DNA from: Candidatus Omnitrophota bacterium
Lineage (GTDB): Bacteria; Omnitrophota; Gorgyraeia; 1-14-0-20-64-10
Direction: 5' to 3'
Length of the DNA stretch: 39,700 bases
NCBI GenBank assembly: GCA_016201735.1
Contig: JACQCH010000012.1
Span: forward strand, 1 to 39,700
Shown: piece after piece, positions 15,984 to 24,415 of the stretch
How the letters are laid out: every line of letters starts with the position of its first letter
Numbering within the stretch: the stretch's first letter is position 1
Program-made: the position numbers and the translations under genes
The notes under the pieces: generated by a model
The model's input: the letters and a program-made list of their open reading frames with translations, nothing else
What the model was told of the DNA's origin: nothing
The model's database searches: none

Positions 15984-16122
15984 TTGGTGACATTTTAGTG
16001 CAGATTTGGTCGCCATAAGGTCGCCATTTTATGATGCTGGGCAGTGCTTGGAGGAGTTGGCTCTTGGGGGACAGTGTTGGAGTTCTCGTCGGATGATGGA
16101 TTTTCGTAAGTCGTTATGTCTG
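15984..16122. other. Island right-border noncoding segment
   Basis: No convincing ORF. It holds the paired GGTCGCCAT repeats (16008-16016, 16019-16027) in a TTTGGTCGCCATAAGG context, resembling recombinase arm sites. The rest up to the tRNA shows no strong hairpin. No integrase gene or fragment is visible. Confidence 0.5.
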
Positions 16123-16200
16123 CGGGGCGTGGCTCAGCTTGGCTAGAGCGCTTGCATGGGGTGCAAGAGGTCCCGAGTTCAAATCTCGGCGCCCCGACCA
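16123..16200 (+). tRNA. tRNA-Pro(GGG)
   Basis: The cloverleaf is complete: acceptor arms CGGGGCG and CGCCCCG pair perfectly, D stem GCTC/GAGC, anticodon stem CTTGC/GCAAG around loop ATGGGGT (anticodon GGG, G37), T stem CCGAG/CTCGG with loop TTCAAAT, discriminator A and encoded CCA. The 5'-CGG beginning is typical of proline tRNAs. Its first 40 nt are duplicated at 14583, so it is the right border of the small island. Confidence 0.96.
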
Positions 16201-16201
16201 T

Positions 16202-16250
16202 GTCCTCCTCCCGAAAGCGAAGATCTGATTCCCGCTTTCGTGGGAATGAC
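16202..16250. repeat. Double-hairpin palindromic repeat (ATTCCCGC family), copy 1
   Basis: ATTCCCGC-TTTC-GTGGGAAT (16228-16247) is an 8-bp hairpin with one GT pair, preceded by a weaker TCCTCCCGAAAGCGAAGA hairpin and ending in GAC. It is the same element as at 29679-29726. In reverse translation this family gives the common SFPRKRES artefact. It lies between the tRNA and hom and may also act as a transcript end. Confidence 0.8.
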
Positions 16251-16269
16251 ATATAGTAGATGGTGAACA

Positions 16270-17568
16270 ATGGACAAGGTTAACGTTGGATTGATCGGAC
16301 TGGGAACGGTGGGATCCGGGGTGGCGAAGATGCTGCTGACCCGGCGGGAATTCCTTGCCCGGCGGGCCGGGATTCCGCTCGCCCTGCGGCGGGTCTGCGT
16401 GCGGCACCCTCGGCGCAACCGCTCTGTCCACGTGGATGAGCGGCTGGTCACCGGCAACCCGAGAAACATCCTGCAGGATCCGGACATTCAAGTGGTGGTG
16501 GAGTTGGTCGGCGGGATCCATCCTGCGAAGGAGATCATCCTGGAAGCGATCAAGAACGGCAAGTCGGTGGTCACCGCGAACAAGGCCTTGCTCGCCCACC
16601 ATGGAGAGGAGCTGTTCCGGGCCGCTTCGAGGAAAGGGGTGGATTTTTATTTCGAGGCGAGCGTGGCCGCGGGAATCCCGATCATCAAGAGTTTGCGGGA
16701 GGCGTTGATCGGCAACGACATCGAGGTGCTCTACGGGATCTTGAATGGAACGACCAATTTCATCTTGACCGAGATGGCGCGGGGCGACGGCCGGTCGTTC
16801 CAGTCGGCGCTGAAGGAGGCGCAGGATCGGGGCTACGCGGAGCGGAACCCATCCCTCGACTTAAGGGGGATCGATTCGGCGCACAAGCTGGCCATCCTGG
16901 TTCTGCTGGCGTTCGGCAAGACGGTTCGGCCGGGACAGATTTACGCGGAGGGAATCCGGGAAATCACCGCCAACGACGTCCGGTACGCGCATGACTTCGG
17001 CTGCACGATCAAGCTGTTGGGAATCGCCAAGCGGGACGGGGAGGAGCTGGAGGTGCGGGTCCATCCGACGCTGCTGCCGAACAGCCACCCCCTTTCGAGC
17101 GTCAGCGGGGTGCACAATGCGGTCTCCGTGAAGGGAGATCTGGTCGGGGATCTGGTTCTCTACGGGCAGGGAGCCGGGCGCCTGCCGACGACAAGCGCTG
17201 TGATCGCCGACCTGGTGGATGTGGCGCGGAACCTGAAATACGGGTCGCCCCAGAGGGTTCCTCCTCCGCTGCCGGTCAAGCGGATCCGCCGACTGCGCCG
17301 GATCGGGGAAATCGAGGGGCGCTATTATTTCCGGTTCTCCTGCATCGACCGGCCCGGCGTTCTCTCCCGGATCGCCCGGATCCTGGGAGCGCACCGGATC
17401 TCGATCGCCAGCGTGCTTCAGAAGGACCGCCGACGGGAGCACATCGTTCCGGTCGTCATGATGACTCACGACGCCAAGGAGCGGGACGTTGAGGAGGCGC
17501 TGGCGGAGATTGACCGCCTGCCGGCCGTCCGCCGCAAGTCGGTGTCGATCCGAATGGAGCGGGGATGA
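16270..17568 (+). CDS. hom: Homoserine dehydrogenase
   Basis: NAD(P)H-dependent reduction of aspartate semialdehyde to homoserine, the branch point to threonine and methionine. The 432-residue monofunctional enzyme has an N-terminal Rossmann motif [16 protein letters not shown], the TANKALLA segment, the catalytic core [14 protein letters not shown] and a C-terminal ACT domain from about 350 ([20 protein letters not shown]) that is expected to sense threonine. The stop overlaps thrC as ATGA. It opens the threonine cluster. Confidence 0.97.
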   Translation: MDKVNVGLIGLGTVGSGVAKMLLTRREFLARRAGIPLALRRVCVRHPRRNRSVHVDERLVTGNPRNILQDPDIQVVVELVGGIHPAKEIILEAIKNGKSVVTANKALLAHHGEELFRAASRKGVDFYFEASVAAGIPIIKSLREALIGNDIEVLYGILNGTTNFILTEMARGDGRSFQSALKEAQDRGYAERNPSLDLRGIDSAHKLAILVLLAFGKTVRPGQIYAEGIREITANDVRYAHDFGCTIKLLGIAKRDGEELEVRVHPTLLPNSHPLSSVSGVHNAVSVKGDLVGDLVLYGQGAGRLPTTSAVIADLVDVARNLKYGSPQRVPPPLPVKRIRRLRRIGEIEGRYYFRFSCIDRPGVLSRIARILGAHRISIASVLQKDRRREHIVPVVMMTHDAKERDVEEALAEIDRLPAVRRKSVSIRMERG

Positions 17569-18779
17569 AACGACGGCTCGGTGTACCTCGCCGTCGTTCG
17601 GAGGGGGAAACCCTGCGACGGTTTCCCCCTCCGGGCTCCTCTATCCGGCAAAAGCGATCGGTCTCGTTGAGGGGAATTTCCCATCCCCCCCAACATACCC
17701 TCCCTTCCAGAGGAATCTGGCCGGGGGTGATCGAGAAATACCGGGAGTTTCTCCCGGTGAATCCCGAGACGCCGGTGGTCACTCTCTTGGAAGGAAACAC
17801 GCCGCTCATTCCGGCCCGCCGGCTGGCAAATCGCCTCGGGCGCAATCTGCAGGTTTATTTCAAATACGAAGGTTTAAATCCCACCGGTTCCTTCAAGGAC
17901 CGGGGGATGACGATGGCCGTCTCCAAGGCGAAGGAAGAGGGAGCGACCGCGGTCATCTGCGCCTCGACCGGGAACACCTCCGCCTCCGCCGCGGCCTACG
18001 CGGCCCGGGCCGGCTTGAAATGCGTGGTGCTCGTTCCCAAGGGAGCGATCGCTCTGGGCAAACTGGCCCAGGCCTTAATCCACGGGGCGAAGGTGCTGGC
18101 ACTCGACGGCACGTTCGATCAGGCGTTGGAGCTGGTCCGGGAAATCGCAAAACAGCATCCGATCGCCCTGGTCAACTCGATCAACCCGTTCCGGCTGGAG
18201 GGGCAGAAGACCGGCGCTTTCGAGATCTGCGACGCGCTGGGCCGGCCGCCGGATTACCACGCCATTCCCGTCGGCAACGCCGGGAACATCACCGCCTACT
18301 GGCGCGGCTACAACGATTACTTCAAGGTAGGCCGGATCGATACTCGGCCCCGGATGCTCGGCTTCCAGGCCTCCGGTGCTGCACCGCTGGTCAAAGGGCA
18401 CGCCATCCGGAAGCCCGAAACGATCGCCACGGCGATACGGATCGGCAACCCGGCCAGTTGGGAGGCGGCGGTGGCCGCCAAGCGGGAGTCCGGCGGCTTG
18501 ATCGGCGCGGTGACCGACCGGGAGATCTTGGAAGCGTACAGTTTTCTCGCCCGCGAAGAAGGGATCTTCGTCGAGCCGGCCTCCGCCGCGTCGGTGGCCG
18601 GGGTGATCAAGCTGGCCAAGAAAGGGTATTTCCGTCGGGACAGCACGATCGTTTGCGTCCTGACCGGGCATGGACTGAAAGATCCGGAACGGGCCGTCAA
18701 GATGATCCAGACTCCGAAAGTCGTCAAGCCCTCCTTGGGGGCGGTCCTTCAGCAGATCGACCCCGAGATTTCCCGTTAA
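17565..18779 (+). CDS. thrC: Threonine synthase with palindrome-encoded N-terminal extension
   Basis: PLP enzyme converting O-phosphohomoserine to threonine. The PLP lysine is in [12 protein letters not shown], followed by [17 protein letters not shown] and a [10 protein letters not shown] phosphate-binding loop. At 404 residues it is about 50 longer than usual. The family-like start [14 protein letters not shown] begins only at residue 52, and the preceding basic, low-complexity stretch is translated from perfect palindromes (17569-17633). Removing the insert would give [13 protein letters not shown], a normal N-terminus. ATG 17565 overlapping hom is used; a GTG in PGVIEKY is the main alternative but has no ribosome site. 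Confidence 0.93.
   Translation: MKRRLGVPRRRSEGETLRRFPPPGSSIRQKRSVSLRGISHPPQHTLPSRGIWPGVIEKYREFLPVNPETPVVTLLEGNTPLIPARRLANRLGRNLQVYFKYEGLNPTGSFKDRGMTMAVSKAKEEGATAVICASTGNTSASAAAYAARAGLKCVVLVPKGAIALGKLAQALIHGAKVLALDGTFDQALELVREIAKQHPIALVNSINPFRLEGQKTGAFEICDALGRPPDYHAIPVGNAGNITAYWRGYNDYFKVGRIDTRPRMLGFQASGAAPLVKGHAIRKPETIATAIRIGNPASWEAAVAAKRESGGLIGAVTDREILEAYSFLAREEGIFVEPASAASVAGVIKLAKKGYFRRDSTIVCVLTGHGLKDPERAVKMIQTPKVVKPSLGAVLQQIDPEISR
17569..17633. repeat. Tandem palindromes inside thrC 5' coding region
   Basis: Two abutting perfect hairpins: AACGACGGC/GCCGTCGTT (17569-17577 with 17590-17598, 12-nt loop) and CGGAGGGGGAAACC/GGTTTCCCCCTCCG (17599-17612 with 17620-17633, 7-nt loop). Both fall within the extra N-terminal codons of thrC. 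Hairpins that touch with no gap also characterise the 3325-3463 element, so these may be related insertions. Confidence 0.8.
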
Positions 18780-18782
18780 ATG

Positions 18783-18791
18783 TGATATCCT
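18783..18791 (+). promoter_or_regulatory. Possible extended -10 upstream of AGLEE protein 1
   Basis: TGATATCCT fits an extended -10 (TGn plus TATCCT) directly after the thrC stop. The ATG is 20 nt further on, with a weak AAAGG in between. The same TATCCT hexamer is used at the stronger coaX promoter. No -35 is evident. Confidence 0.35.
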
Positions 18792-18811
18792 TGGTGAAAG
18801 GCAAACCCACT

Positions 18812-21799
18812 ATGCGGTTTAATTTTTTCAGTCGATTCTTAGCGTTTTTCCTATCCCTTTCCCTGACTTTGCCAAACTCCGCCCTCGCCCTGCGGGAAGA
18901 GTCCATTAAGGAGCAGGATCGGGATATTCTTGCCGGATTGGAGGAAACCCTCCTCGCCAGCGCCGCCGGACTCCTCCCACGCGTCAATGCCGTTCCAATT
19001 CCCGCCGCCGGGCTGGAGGAGATTCCACCGCCCGATCAACTCTATCGTTTGCTGTACTCAAAAGATGTGCGGCCTTCTGTCCGGCAAGTGCTCCTCAAAG
19101 TGGAGGAACAGGGGCGCAGACCATCGGTTTTCGAAGAGATCCAAAGGATATTGGGGGTCTTGCGGGGCGTTCGAGAAGAGGTGCAGGATATGAGCGAGGC
19201 GGAGCGTTTTCTCGTGACTTTCTACGAACTTGACCGCCAGCGCTTACTTGCGTCTCTCACTTCAGATCAGGTTTTGCTCAACGAGACCATTCGTGGCCTT
19301 GAGAAACTCCGCTGGTCTGCGTTCATGGATCCGGATCGGTATCCAGATCTGATCATGGAGAGAAGGAATTTCTATTTTCAGATTGCCCAATCCTATTGGT
19401 TTCGTGGGTTTTTAGGGGGCGAACGAGATGATCTGATTGTGGCACAACGCGATCTGGTAAGAGCCCTCGCAGAATCGAAACGGGCTGAGAATTCCTATCC
19501 GCAGATTCCCGCTTATATCGAGGTGGGGCGGCAGGTTATTCAACAGACGATAGAAAACATTGAGCGATTTGGATTAGAAAGAGGGGATCTCCACGATCCG
19601 CGGAACTTCTCCGCCGGGCTGGAGGAGAAGACCCGCAGGGTGGAAGGGCTGGCGCAGGAGCTGAAGGTAAGCCGCGGATTCGGCTTTATCGATGGGCGAA
19701 GTTCCGAATATCCGCAGCCACCGGATGTGAAAAAGATTGCTGGGTTCGCCGAGCAGGTTGCGGACCTCGGCCCGATTCCCAAGATTGATATCAAGATAGA
19801 TGATCCACTGGGGCTGGAGATAGTTCGACAACTCCGAGAGGACCGGCCGGACGAAGTGATCGGAGGCGCGATCGAGTCGGCATTTCAAGTTCCCAATGTG
19901 ATGTTGACTGCACAGGGGGGACACGACTTGATCATCAGTGCTCCTGTCGGTGTAATCGGTGATGTCCTGTACCAAGTCAATGGCCTAGCCCTGGTGGTTG
20001 CGAAGGTCAGGAATTGGCAGGAAGTGGAAAGGGCGGCGCTCGCGGGCGCGCGGGGGATCGAGGTGGAGCCCGCGGCAGGGCCTACGACGACCGTCGAGGA
20101 GACCCATGCTCTGCTGGAGGAGATCACACGGAACGCTGAGAGGATGGGGTTGCTTGTCTGGGGAAGCGCCGGAGGGGTGAAGGCGGACAACGCCGCCGCG
20201 CTCTTGTCCAAAGGGAATTACGTCGGCTTCAGCGTTGGACCGAAGACGTTCCAGGACAAGATTGCCTGGTTCAATATTTCTAGACGGGCGGCACAGCCCC
20301 CCGCCGCCGGGATCGAGGAGGCGGAAGGGGAAAAGGAGCGCTCCATTTCAAGGCGGCAGTGGTGGGGTCGAGTTGTGGGGACTCTACTTGGAGCATCGGC
20401 TGGCGGTCTCATGGGGAATGGGTTAGCAAGAGAGGTCGTTCGCGGATTGGATAGCCAGGTGAAACCTATCGGGGAACCAAAGGCTGTCCGGCTGGCGGAT
20501 GATCTTTCTCCGGCAGAAGTCTACGTTCCCTTAGGCTGGCCGGAAGTCCTCACCCCTGGAGCTCGGCTGATGGGAGGGGGCACGGTAAGTAGAGGAAGAT
20601 TCCCGATTCTTTTCGATCTCGACCGGCCAAGTGCTTTACCAGATCTTGACCCGTATAACGTTGAGATTGGTAGCCGGGAGCTCTCTATGCCTATGGTCGA
20701 GCGAATAAAACAGATGCAGGGAAATTCCCCTCTTGCCATCCGATTCCGACAGCCGGAAGGAGAGTTCAAAGAAATTTCCATCGAGATCACACCCACGGCT
20801 GGGCGGAGGGAGACCGTTCTTCGGATGAGACTTCTCTCATCTCCCAAGGCTGCGGACTATGACGATTTTCTTATCGCCGCAGAATCCTCCTCACCCGATC
20901 TTGAAATGGGGTTCCGACTGGTCAATGAGTCGGGACAGGGGCGATCGGAGTGGTCGCTTGAGGCAAGTCGGATCTCTGGTGAACGAACAACCACATGGTA
21001 CGCCTCTTTGCCCTCCGATCTCGATTGGGCCGCTTGGGAAAGATCCGGTCAGCTTACGGAGCTTCAGGTGATTCTGCGTCATCCTCCCGATGCCAAAGAG
21101 GCGAAATTAACGGTCCGTTCTCCCATTGTCGCTCGGACAGAATGGTATCAGGGATATCAGAAGCAGCGAAGGATAGGTAAGTTGGCTACCTATGCCGGCC
21201 CGGTCGTCGGTGCCGCCGCAGGGGCAGCCGTTGGTTATGGGGCGGCCCGACTTCTCGAAGGCAAATCTTCTCCCCGTGGCGGATCCGTCCCCCCCGCCGC
21301 CGGGATGGAGGAGGTGGGTCGCAAGAAGCTGGCGGAGGCGGTGCGGAAGTTCCAGGTGGAGCTGAACGAGAGTGTCAAGTTAGACGTAGACGCTGGATTT
21401 TACCTGGAAGGTAACGGAGCAGTCTTTGCCCCGATTCTGGCGCTTCTGGAGAGTCGGAGTTTATCGAAGATCGAGCGTTTTGCCGGGGTGGTGGAGACTC
21501 GGGAGGATCGGGACCGGCTGGCGGCGGTTGTGGAGAGCGATCCGAAGGCCCTGAGACTGATCCGGGAGAGGATTTATGTGGTCGAAGAACAAAAAGGAGA
21601 AAACCGTCTGACGCGCTATGAAACGGCGCAGGCATTGGCGGAGAGACATCTTGTGGGAATCGGCACCATTGTGAAGGTGAAGACAGGGAAATCGGATCTT
21701 CTTGTCCAGTTGAATCGTCTCTTGAGTTTCTTGGGGTACCGCCTGCCGACGGATCCTTCCGTCTGGGATGCGGCCCAGACCCTCCTCGAAGCCGCGTAA
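18812..21799 (+). CDS. Large secreted AGLEE-segmented protein 1
   Basis: A 995-residue protein embedded in the long track ORF; ATG 18812 is chosen because a signal peptide follows at once (FFSRFLAFFLSLSLTLPNSALA). Five AGLEE-like motifs lie near residues 40, 68, 268, 498 and 828: LAGLEE, PAAGLEE, SAGLEE, PAAGIEE and PAAGMEE. Between motifs 3 and 4 a segment resembles a degenerate triosephosphate-isomerase-like barrel (VEPAAGPTTTVEETHALLEE and SAGGVKADNAAALL), without a TIM catalytic histidine. Between motifs 4 and 5 two glycine-zipper hydrophobic helices (VVGTLLGASAGGLMG; YAGPVVGAAAGAAVGYGAA) flank a beta-rich region. The last 165 residues are helical. It interrupts the threonine cluster. Function unknown; export is inferred. 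Confidence 0.75.
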   Translation: MRFNFFSRFLAFFLSLSLTLPNSALALREESIKEQDRDILAGLEETLLASAAGLLPRVNAVPIPAAGLEEIPPPDQLYRLLYSKDVRPSVRQVLLKVEEQGRRPSVFEEIQRILGVLRGVREEVQDMSEAERFLVTFYELDRQRLLASLTSDQVLLNETIRGLEKLRWSAFMDPDRYPDLIMERRNFYFQIAQSYWFRGFLGGERDDLIVAQRDLVRALAESKRAENSYPQIPAYIEVGRQVIQQTIENIERFGLERGDLHDPRNFSAGLEEKTRRVEGLAQELKVSRGFGFIDGRSSEYPQPPDVKKIAGFAEQVADLGPIPKIDIKIDDPLGLEIVRQLREDRPDEVIGGAIESAFQVPNVMLTAQGGHDLIISAPVGVIGDVLYQVNGLALVVAKVRNWQEVERAALAGARGIEVEPAAGPTTTVEETHALLEEITRNAERMGLLVWGSAGGVKADNAAALLSKGNYVGFSVGPKTFQDKIAWFNISRRAAQPPAAGIEEAEGEKERSISRRQWWGRVVGTLLGASAGGLMGNGLAREVVRGLDSQVKPIGEPKAVRLADDLSPAEVYVPLGWPEVLTPGARLMGGGTVSRGRFPILFDLDRPSALPDLDPYNVEIGSRELSMPMVERIKQMQGNSPLAIRFRQPEGEFKEISIEITPTAGRRETVLRMRLLSSPKAADYDDFLIAAESSSPDLEMGFRLVNESGQGRSEWSLEASRISGERTTTWYASLPSDLDWAAWERSGQLTELQVILRHPPDAKEAKLTVRSPIVARTEWYQGYQKQRRIGKLATYAGPVVGAAAGAAVGYGAARLLEGKSSPRGGSVPPAAGMEEVGRKKLAEAVRKFQVELNESVKLDVDAGFYLEGNGAVFAPILALLESRSLSKIERFAGVVETREDRDRLAAVVESDPKALRLIRERIYVVEEQKGENRLTRYETAQALAERHLVGIGTIVKVKTGKSDLLVQLNRLLSFLGYRLPTDPSVWDAAQTLLEAA

Positions 21800-21841
21800 G
21801 AAGGAAGCCCTCGCCTGGCAGGCCTAAGCTAGCCTCTTTTC

Positions 21842-21850
21842 TGATATAAT
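21842..21850 (+). promoter_or_regulatory. Extended -10 promoter of the apgM-like gene
   Basis: TGATATAAT, identical to the trpB element, ends 12 nt before the ATG at 21863. The gap CTTGTTCTTCCG has no Shine-Dalgarno. This predicts a very short or absent leader. Confidence 0.6.
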
Positions 21851-21862
21851 CTTGTTCTTCCG

Positions 21863-23071
21863 ATGAAGACGATTGTGATGGTGTGTGACGGGATGGGGGA
21901 TTATCCCATCGAGCAGCTCGGCGGGCGGACCCCTCTGGAGGCGGCCAAGACCCCCTTTATGGACCAGATCGGCCGGGAGGGGAAAGTGGGGCTGGCCCGG
22001 ACGATTCCGCCCGGGTTCGTTCCCGCTTCCGACGTCGGGAACCTGTCAATCCTCGGGTACGATCCGGCCCTTTATTTTTCAGGACGGGGCCCGCTGGAGG
22101 CGGCGAACATGGGGGTGGATCTGGCCGACGGAGACGTCTGCTTCCGCTGCAATCTGGTGACGGCCGACGGGGATCTCCTGCTGGATTACTCCGCCGGGCA
22201 CATCAGCTCGGAGGAGGCCGCCAGCCTGATCCGGGCGATCGACGAAAGATTGGGCTCTCCGGCGCTGAATTTCTATCCCGGCATCATGTACCGGCACCTG
22301 ACGGTTTTCCGGGAGCCGGAGCTGAAGGAGGCCCTTCTTAAGACGACCTGCAACCCGCCGCACGACATCATGGGCTGGAAGATCTCGGAGCATCTGCCCA
22401 AAGGGCCGGCGAGGGATCGGCTCACCGAGATCATGGAGGCCTCGAAGGAGATCCTGGCTGGCCACGAGGTGAACAAGGTCCGGATCGACCTGAAAGAGAA
22501 TCCGGGGAACATGATCTGGCTCTGGGGGCAGGGAACCCGGCTGAAGATTCCGACCTTTCAGGAACGGTGGAACTTGACCGGGTCGGTGATCTCGGCGGTG
22601 GACCTGGTCCGGGGAGCCGGCCGCCTGGCGGGGCTGGAGGTGCTCCAGGTGCCCGGTGCCACCGGCTATTACGACACAAATTATTTGGGCAAGGCGGAGC
22701 ATGCCCTGGCCTCTCTCAAGAAACATGATTTTGTGTTCGTCCACGTCGAGGCGGCCGACGAGGCGGGCCACAACGGGGACCTGCGCCAGAAGATCGCCGC
22801 GATCGAGAACTTCGACCGGCTGGTGGTCGGGACGATCTACAACCATTTCAAGTCGCTTAAAGCAGTCCGGTTCCTCATCATCCCGGATCATCTGACCTCG
22901 GTGCAGAAACGGACGCACGTCGCCGACCCGGTCCCTTTCTGCATTTGGGGCAAAGGGATCTCCGCCGGCGGGACGGAAACGTTCGGGGAATCTTCCGCCA
23001 AGCAGAGCGGCTGGATGGTCGAGGCCGCGCACGAGATTCTTCCGAGTCTGCTGACCGAAAAGACGATTTAA
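21863..23071 (+). CDS. apgM-like metalloenzyme, probable homoserine kinase
   Basis: A 402-residue member of the cofactor-independent phosphoglycerate mutase (ApgM)/alkaline phosphatase superfamily. Metal and catalytic motifs are present: MVCDGMGDYP at the N-terminus, the nucleophile region PASDVGNLSILGYDP, HVEAADEAGHNGD and IPDHLTS near the C-terminus. A branch of this family has been proposed, and in some bacteria shown, to act as homoserine kinase where thrB is missing. Here it sits between thrC and lysC, with hom upstream and no GHMP-type thrB in view, so that role is the best inference. Plain phosphoglycerate mutase remains possible. Confidence 0.85.
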   Translation: MKTIVMVCDGMGDYPIEQLGGRTPLEAAKTPFMDQIGREGKVGLARTIPPGFVPASDVGNLSILGYDPALYFSGRGPLEAANMGVDLADGDVCFRCNLVTADGDLLLDYSAGHISSEEAASLIRAIDERLGSPALNFYPGIMYRHLTVFREPELKEALLKTTCNPPHDIMGWKISEHLPKGPARDRLTEIMEASKEILAGHEVNKVRIDLKENPGNMIWLWGQGTRLKIPTFQERWNLTGSVISAVDLVRGAGRLAGLEVLQVPGATGYYDTNYLGKAEHALASLKKHDFVFVHVEAADEAGHNGDLRQKIAAIENFDRLVVGTIYNHFKSLKAVRFLIIPDHLTSVQKRTHVADPVPFCIWGKGISAGGTETFGESSAKQSGWMVEAAHEILPSLLTEKTI

Positions 23072-23085
23072 CCTCTAAAGAGCCG

Positions 23086-24348
23086 ATGGCCCTCATTGTC
23101 CAGAAATTCGGCGGATCTTCCGTCGCGGATCCGGAGCGGATCAAGCGGGTCGCCCAGCGGGTGGTCCGGGCGCACCGGGCGAGGCATCAGGTGGTGGTCG
23201 TGGTCTCGGCGCTGGGCGATACGACCGATGAGCTGTTGCAACTGGCTTCCCAGGTCTCCCGGCGGCGGCCGCCGGAGCGGGAGATGGACATGCTGCTGGC
23301 GACGGGGGAGCAGGTGTCGGCCGCCCTCCTGGCGATGGCGATCCACGCGCTGGGGGACAAGGCGATCTCCTTTACCGGGGCCCAGGTCGGGATCGTCACG
23401 GACCGAGCCCACACGCAGGCCCGGATCCAGGACATCAGCGTCCAGCGGATTCAACAGGCGCTGGCCAAAGGGTGGGTGGTGATCGTTACCGGATTTCAAG
23501 GGATGACCCCGGACCACGACATCACGACCCTGGGGCGCGGCGGGTCGGACCTGACCGCGGTGGCGCTGGCCAAGGCCCTCAACGCGAAGATCTGCGAAAT
23601 CTACACCGATGTCGAGGGGGTCTACACGGCCGATCCACGGATCGTGCCCACGGCGAGGAAACTGCCGACGATCAGTTACGATGAGATGCTGGAATTGGCC
23701 AGTCTCGGGGCTCAGGTGATGCAGGCCCGGTCGATGGAGATGGCCAAGAAGTACGAGGTTCCTCTTCACATCCGGTCCAGTTTCTCCCGGGCGACGGGAA
23801 CGATTATCTCGAAGGAGGTCAGGGCGATGGAAGATCTGGTGGTCAGCGGGGTTTCCCTGCAGAAGGACGAGGCGAAGGTAACGATCTGCGACGTGCCGGA
23901 CCGGCCCGGAATCGCGGCAACGATCTTCACCCGGATCTCGGATGTGAACATCAACGTGGACATGATCGTCCAGAACGTCAGCCGCACCGGATTGACCGAC
24001 GTCTCCTTCACGGTGAGCCGGGAGGATTTGGCCAAGGTTTTGCGGGTGGCCCGGCGCGTCGCATCGGAGATCAAGGCCGGCCGGGTGATCCACGACGACG
24101 GGATCGCCAAGGTGTCGGTGGTAGGGTTGGGGATGCGCTCCCATTCTGGGATCGCGGCCAAGATGTTTCAGGTTCTGGCCAAGGAGTCGGTGAACATCGA
24201 TATGATCTCCACCTCGGAGATCAAGATCTCCTGCATCATCCGGAAGGACCAGGCGGTCAAGGCGGTTCGGGCGCTGCACGATGGGTTCGGGCTAAACAAG
24301 CTTGGACTAAAGCCGGAAGCAGTAAAATTGGCGAGGAAGAAGAGATGA
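23086..24348 (+). CDS. lysC: Aspartate kinase
   Basis: Phosphorylates aspartate, the first step toward lysine, methionine and threonine. ATG 23086 gives 420 residues beginning MALIVQKFGGSSVADPERI; the track's longer start only reads the upstream gene out of frame. Kinase motifs KFGGSS, TGEQVSAALLAM, GRGGSDLTAVALA and EIYTDVEGVYTADPR are intact. Two C-terminal ACT domains follow (VTICDVPDRPGIAATIF; VSVVGLGMRSHSGIAAKMF), so allosteric feedback is expected. It lies 14 nt after the apgM-like gene. Confidence 0.97.
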   Translation: MALIVQKFGGSSVADPERIKRVAQRVVRAHRARHQVVVVVSALGDTTDELLQLASQVSRRRPPEREMDMLLATGEQVSAALLAMAIHALGDKAISFTGAQVGIVTDRAHTQARIQDISVQRIQQALAKGWVVIVTGFQGMTPDHDITTLGRGGSDLTAVALAKALNAKICEIYTDVEGVYTADPRIVPTARKLPTISYDEMLELASLGAQVMQARSMEMAKKYEVPLHIRSSFSRATGTIISKEVRAMEDLVVSGVSLQKDEAKVTICDVPDRPGIAATIFTRISDVNINVDMIVQNVSRTGLTDVSFTVSREDLAKVLRVARRVASEIKAGRVIHDDGIAKVSVVGLGMRSHSGIAAKMFQVLAKESVNIDMISTSEIKISCIIRKDQAVKAVRALHDGFGLNKLGLKPEAVKLARKKR

Positions 24349-24365
24349 AATTGTCCTTCGACGCG

Positions 24366-24398
24366 CCGTTCATCCTGAGCTTGTCGAAGGATGAACGG
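24366..24398. repeat. Palindromic repeat, TCGAC-loop family, copy 2
   Basis: CCGTTCATCCT (24366-24376) and AGGATGAACGG (24388-24398) are a perfect 11-bp inverted repeat around GAGCTTGTCGA, the reverse complement of TCGACAAGCTC. A half copy, TGCTCAGGACGAACGG, follows at about 24401-24416, giving a composite structure just upstream of the cimA start. It fills the 67-bp gap between lysC and cimA. Confidence 0.85.
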
Positions 24399-24415
24399 CT
24401 TGCTCAGGACGAACG

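Noticed and set aside
17489-18811. N-terminal 441 residues of the 1436-aa ORF
   Set aside because: Out-of-frame reading of hom and thrC; a signal peptide begins at ATG 18812.
20341-20370. SRRQWWG resembling a twin-arginine export motif inside AGLEE protein 1
   Set aside because: It is internal, far from the N-terminus, and follows an intact Sec-type signal peptide; more likely a membrane helix flank.
21800-21862. Possible rho-independent terminator AGGC-N8-GCCT followed by TTTT
   Set aside because: The stem is only 4 bp and the T run is short; not strong enough to call.
23068-24279. 403-aa minus-strand ORF
   Set aside because: Shadow of lysC; His/Asp/Arg-rich without motifs.
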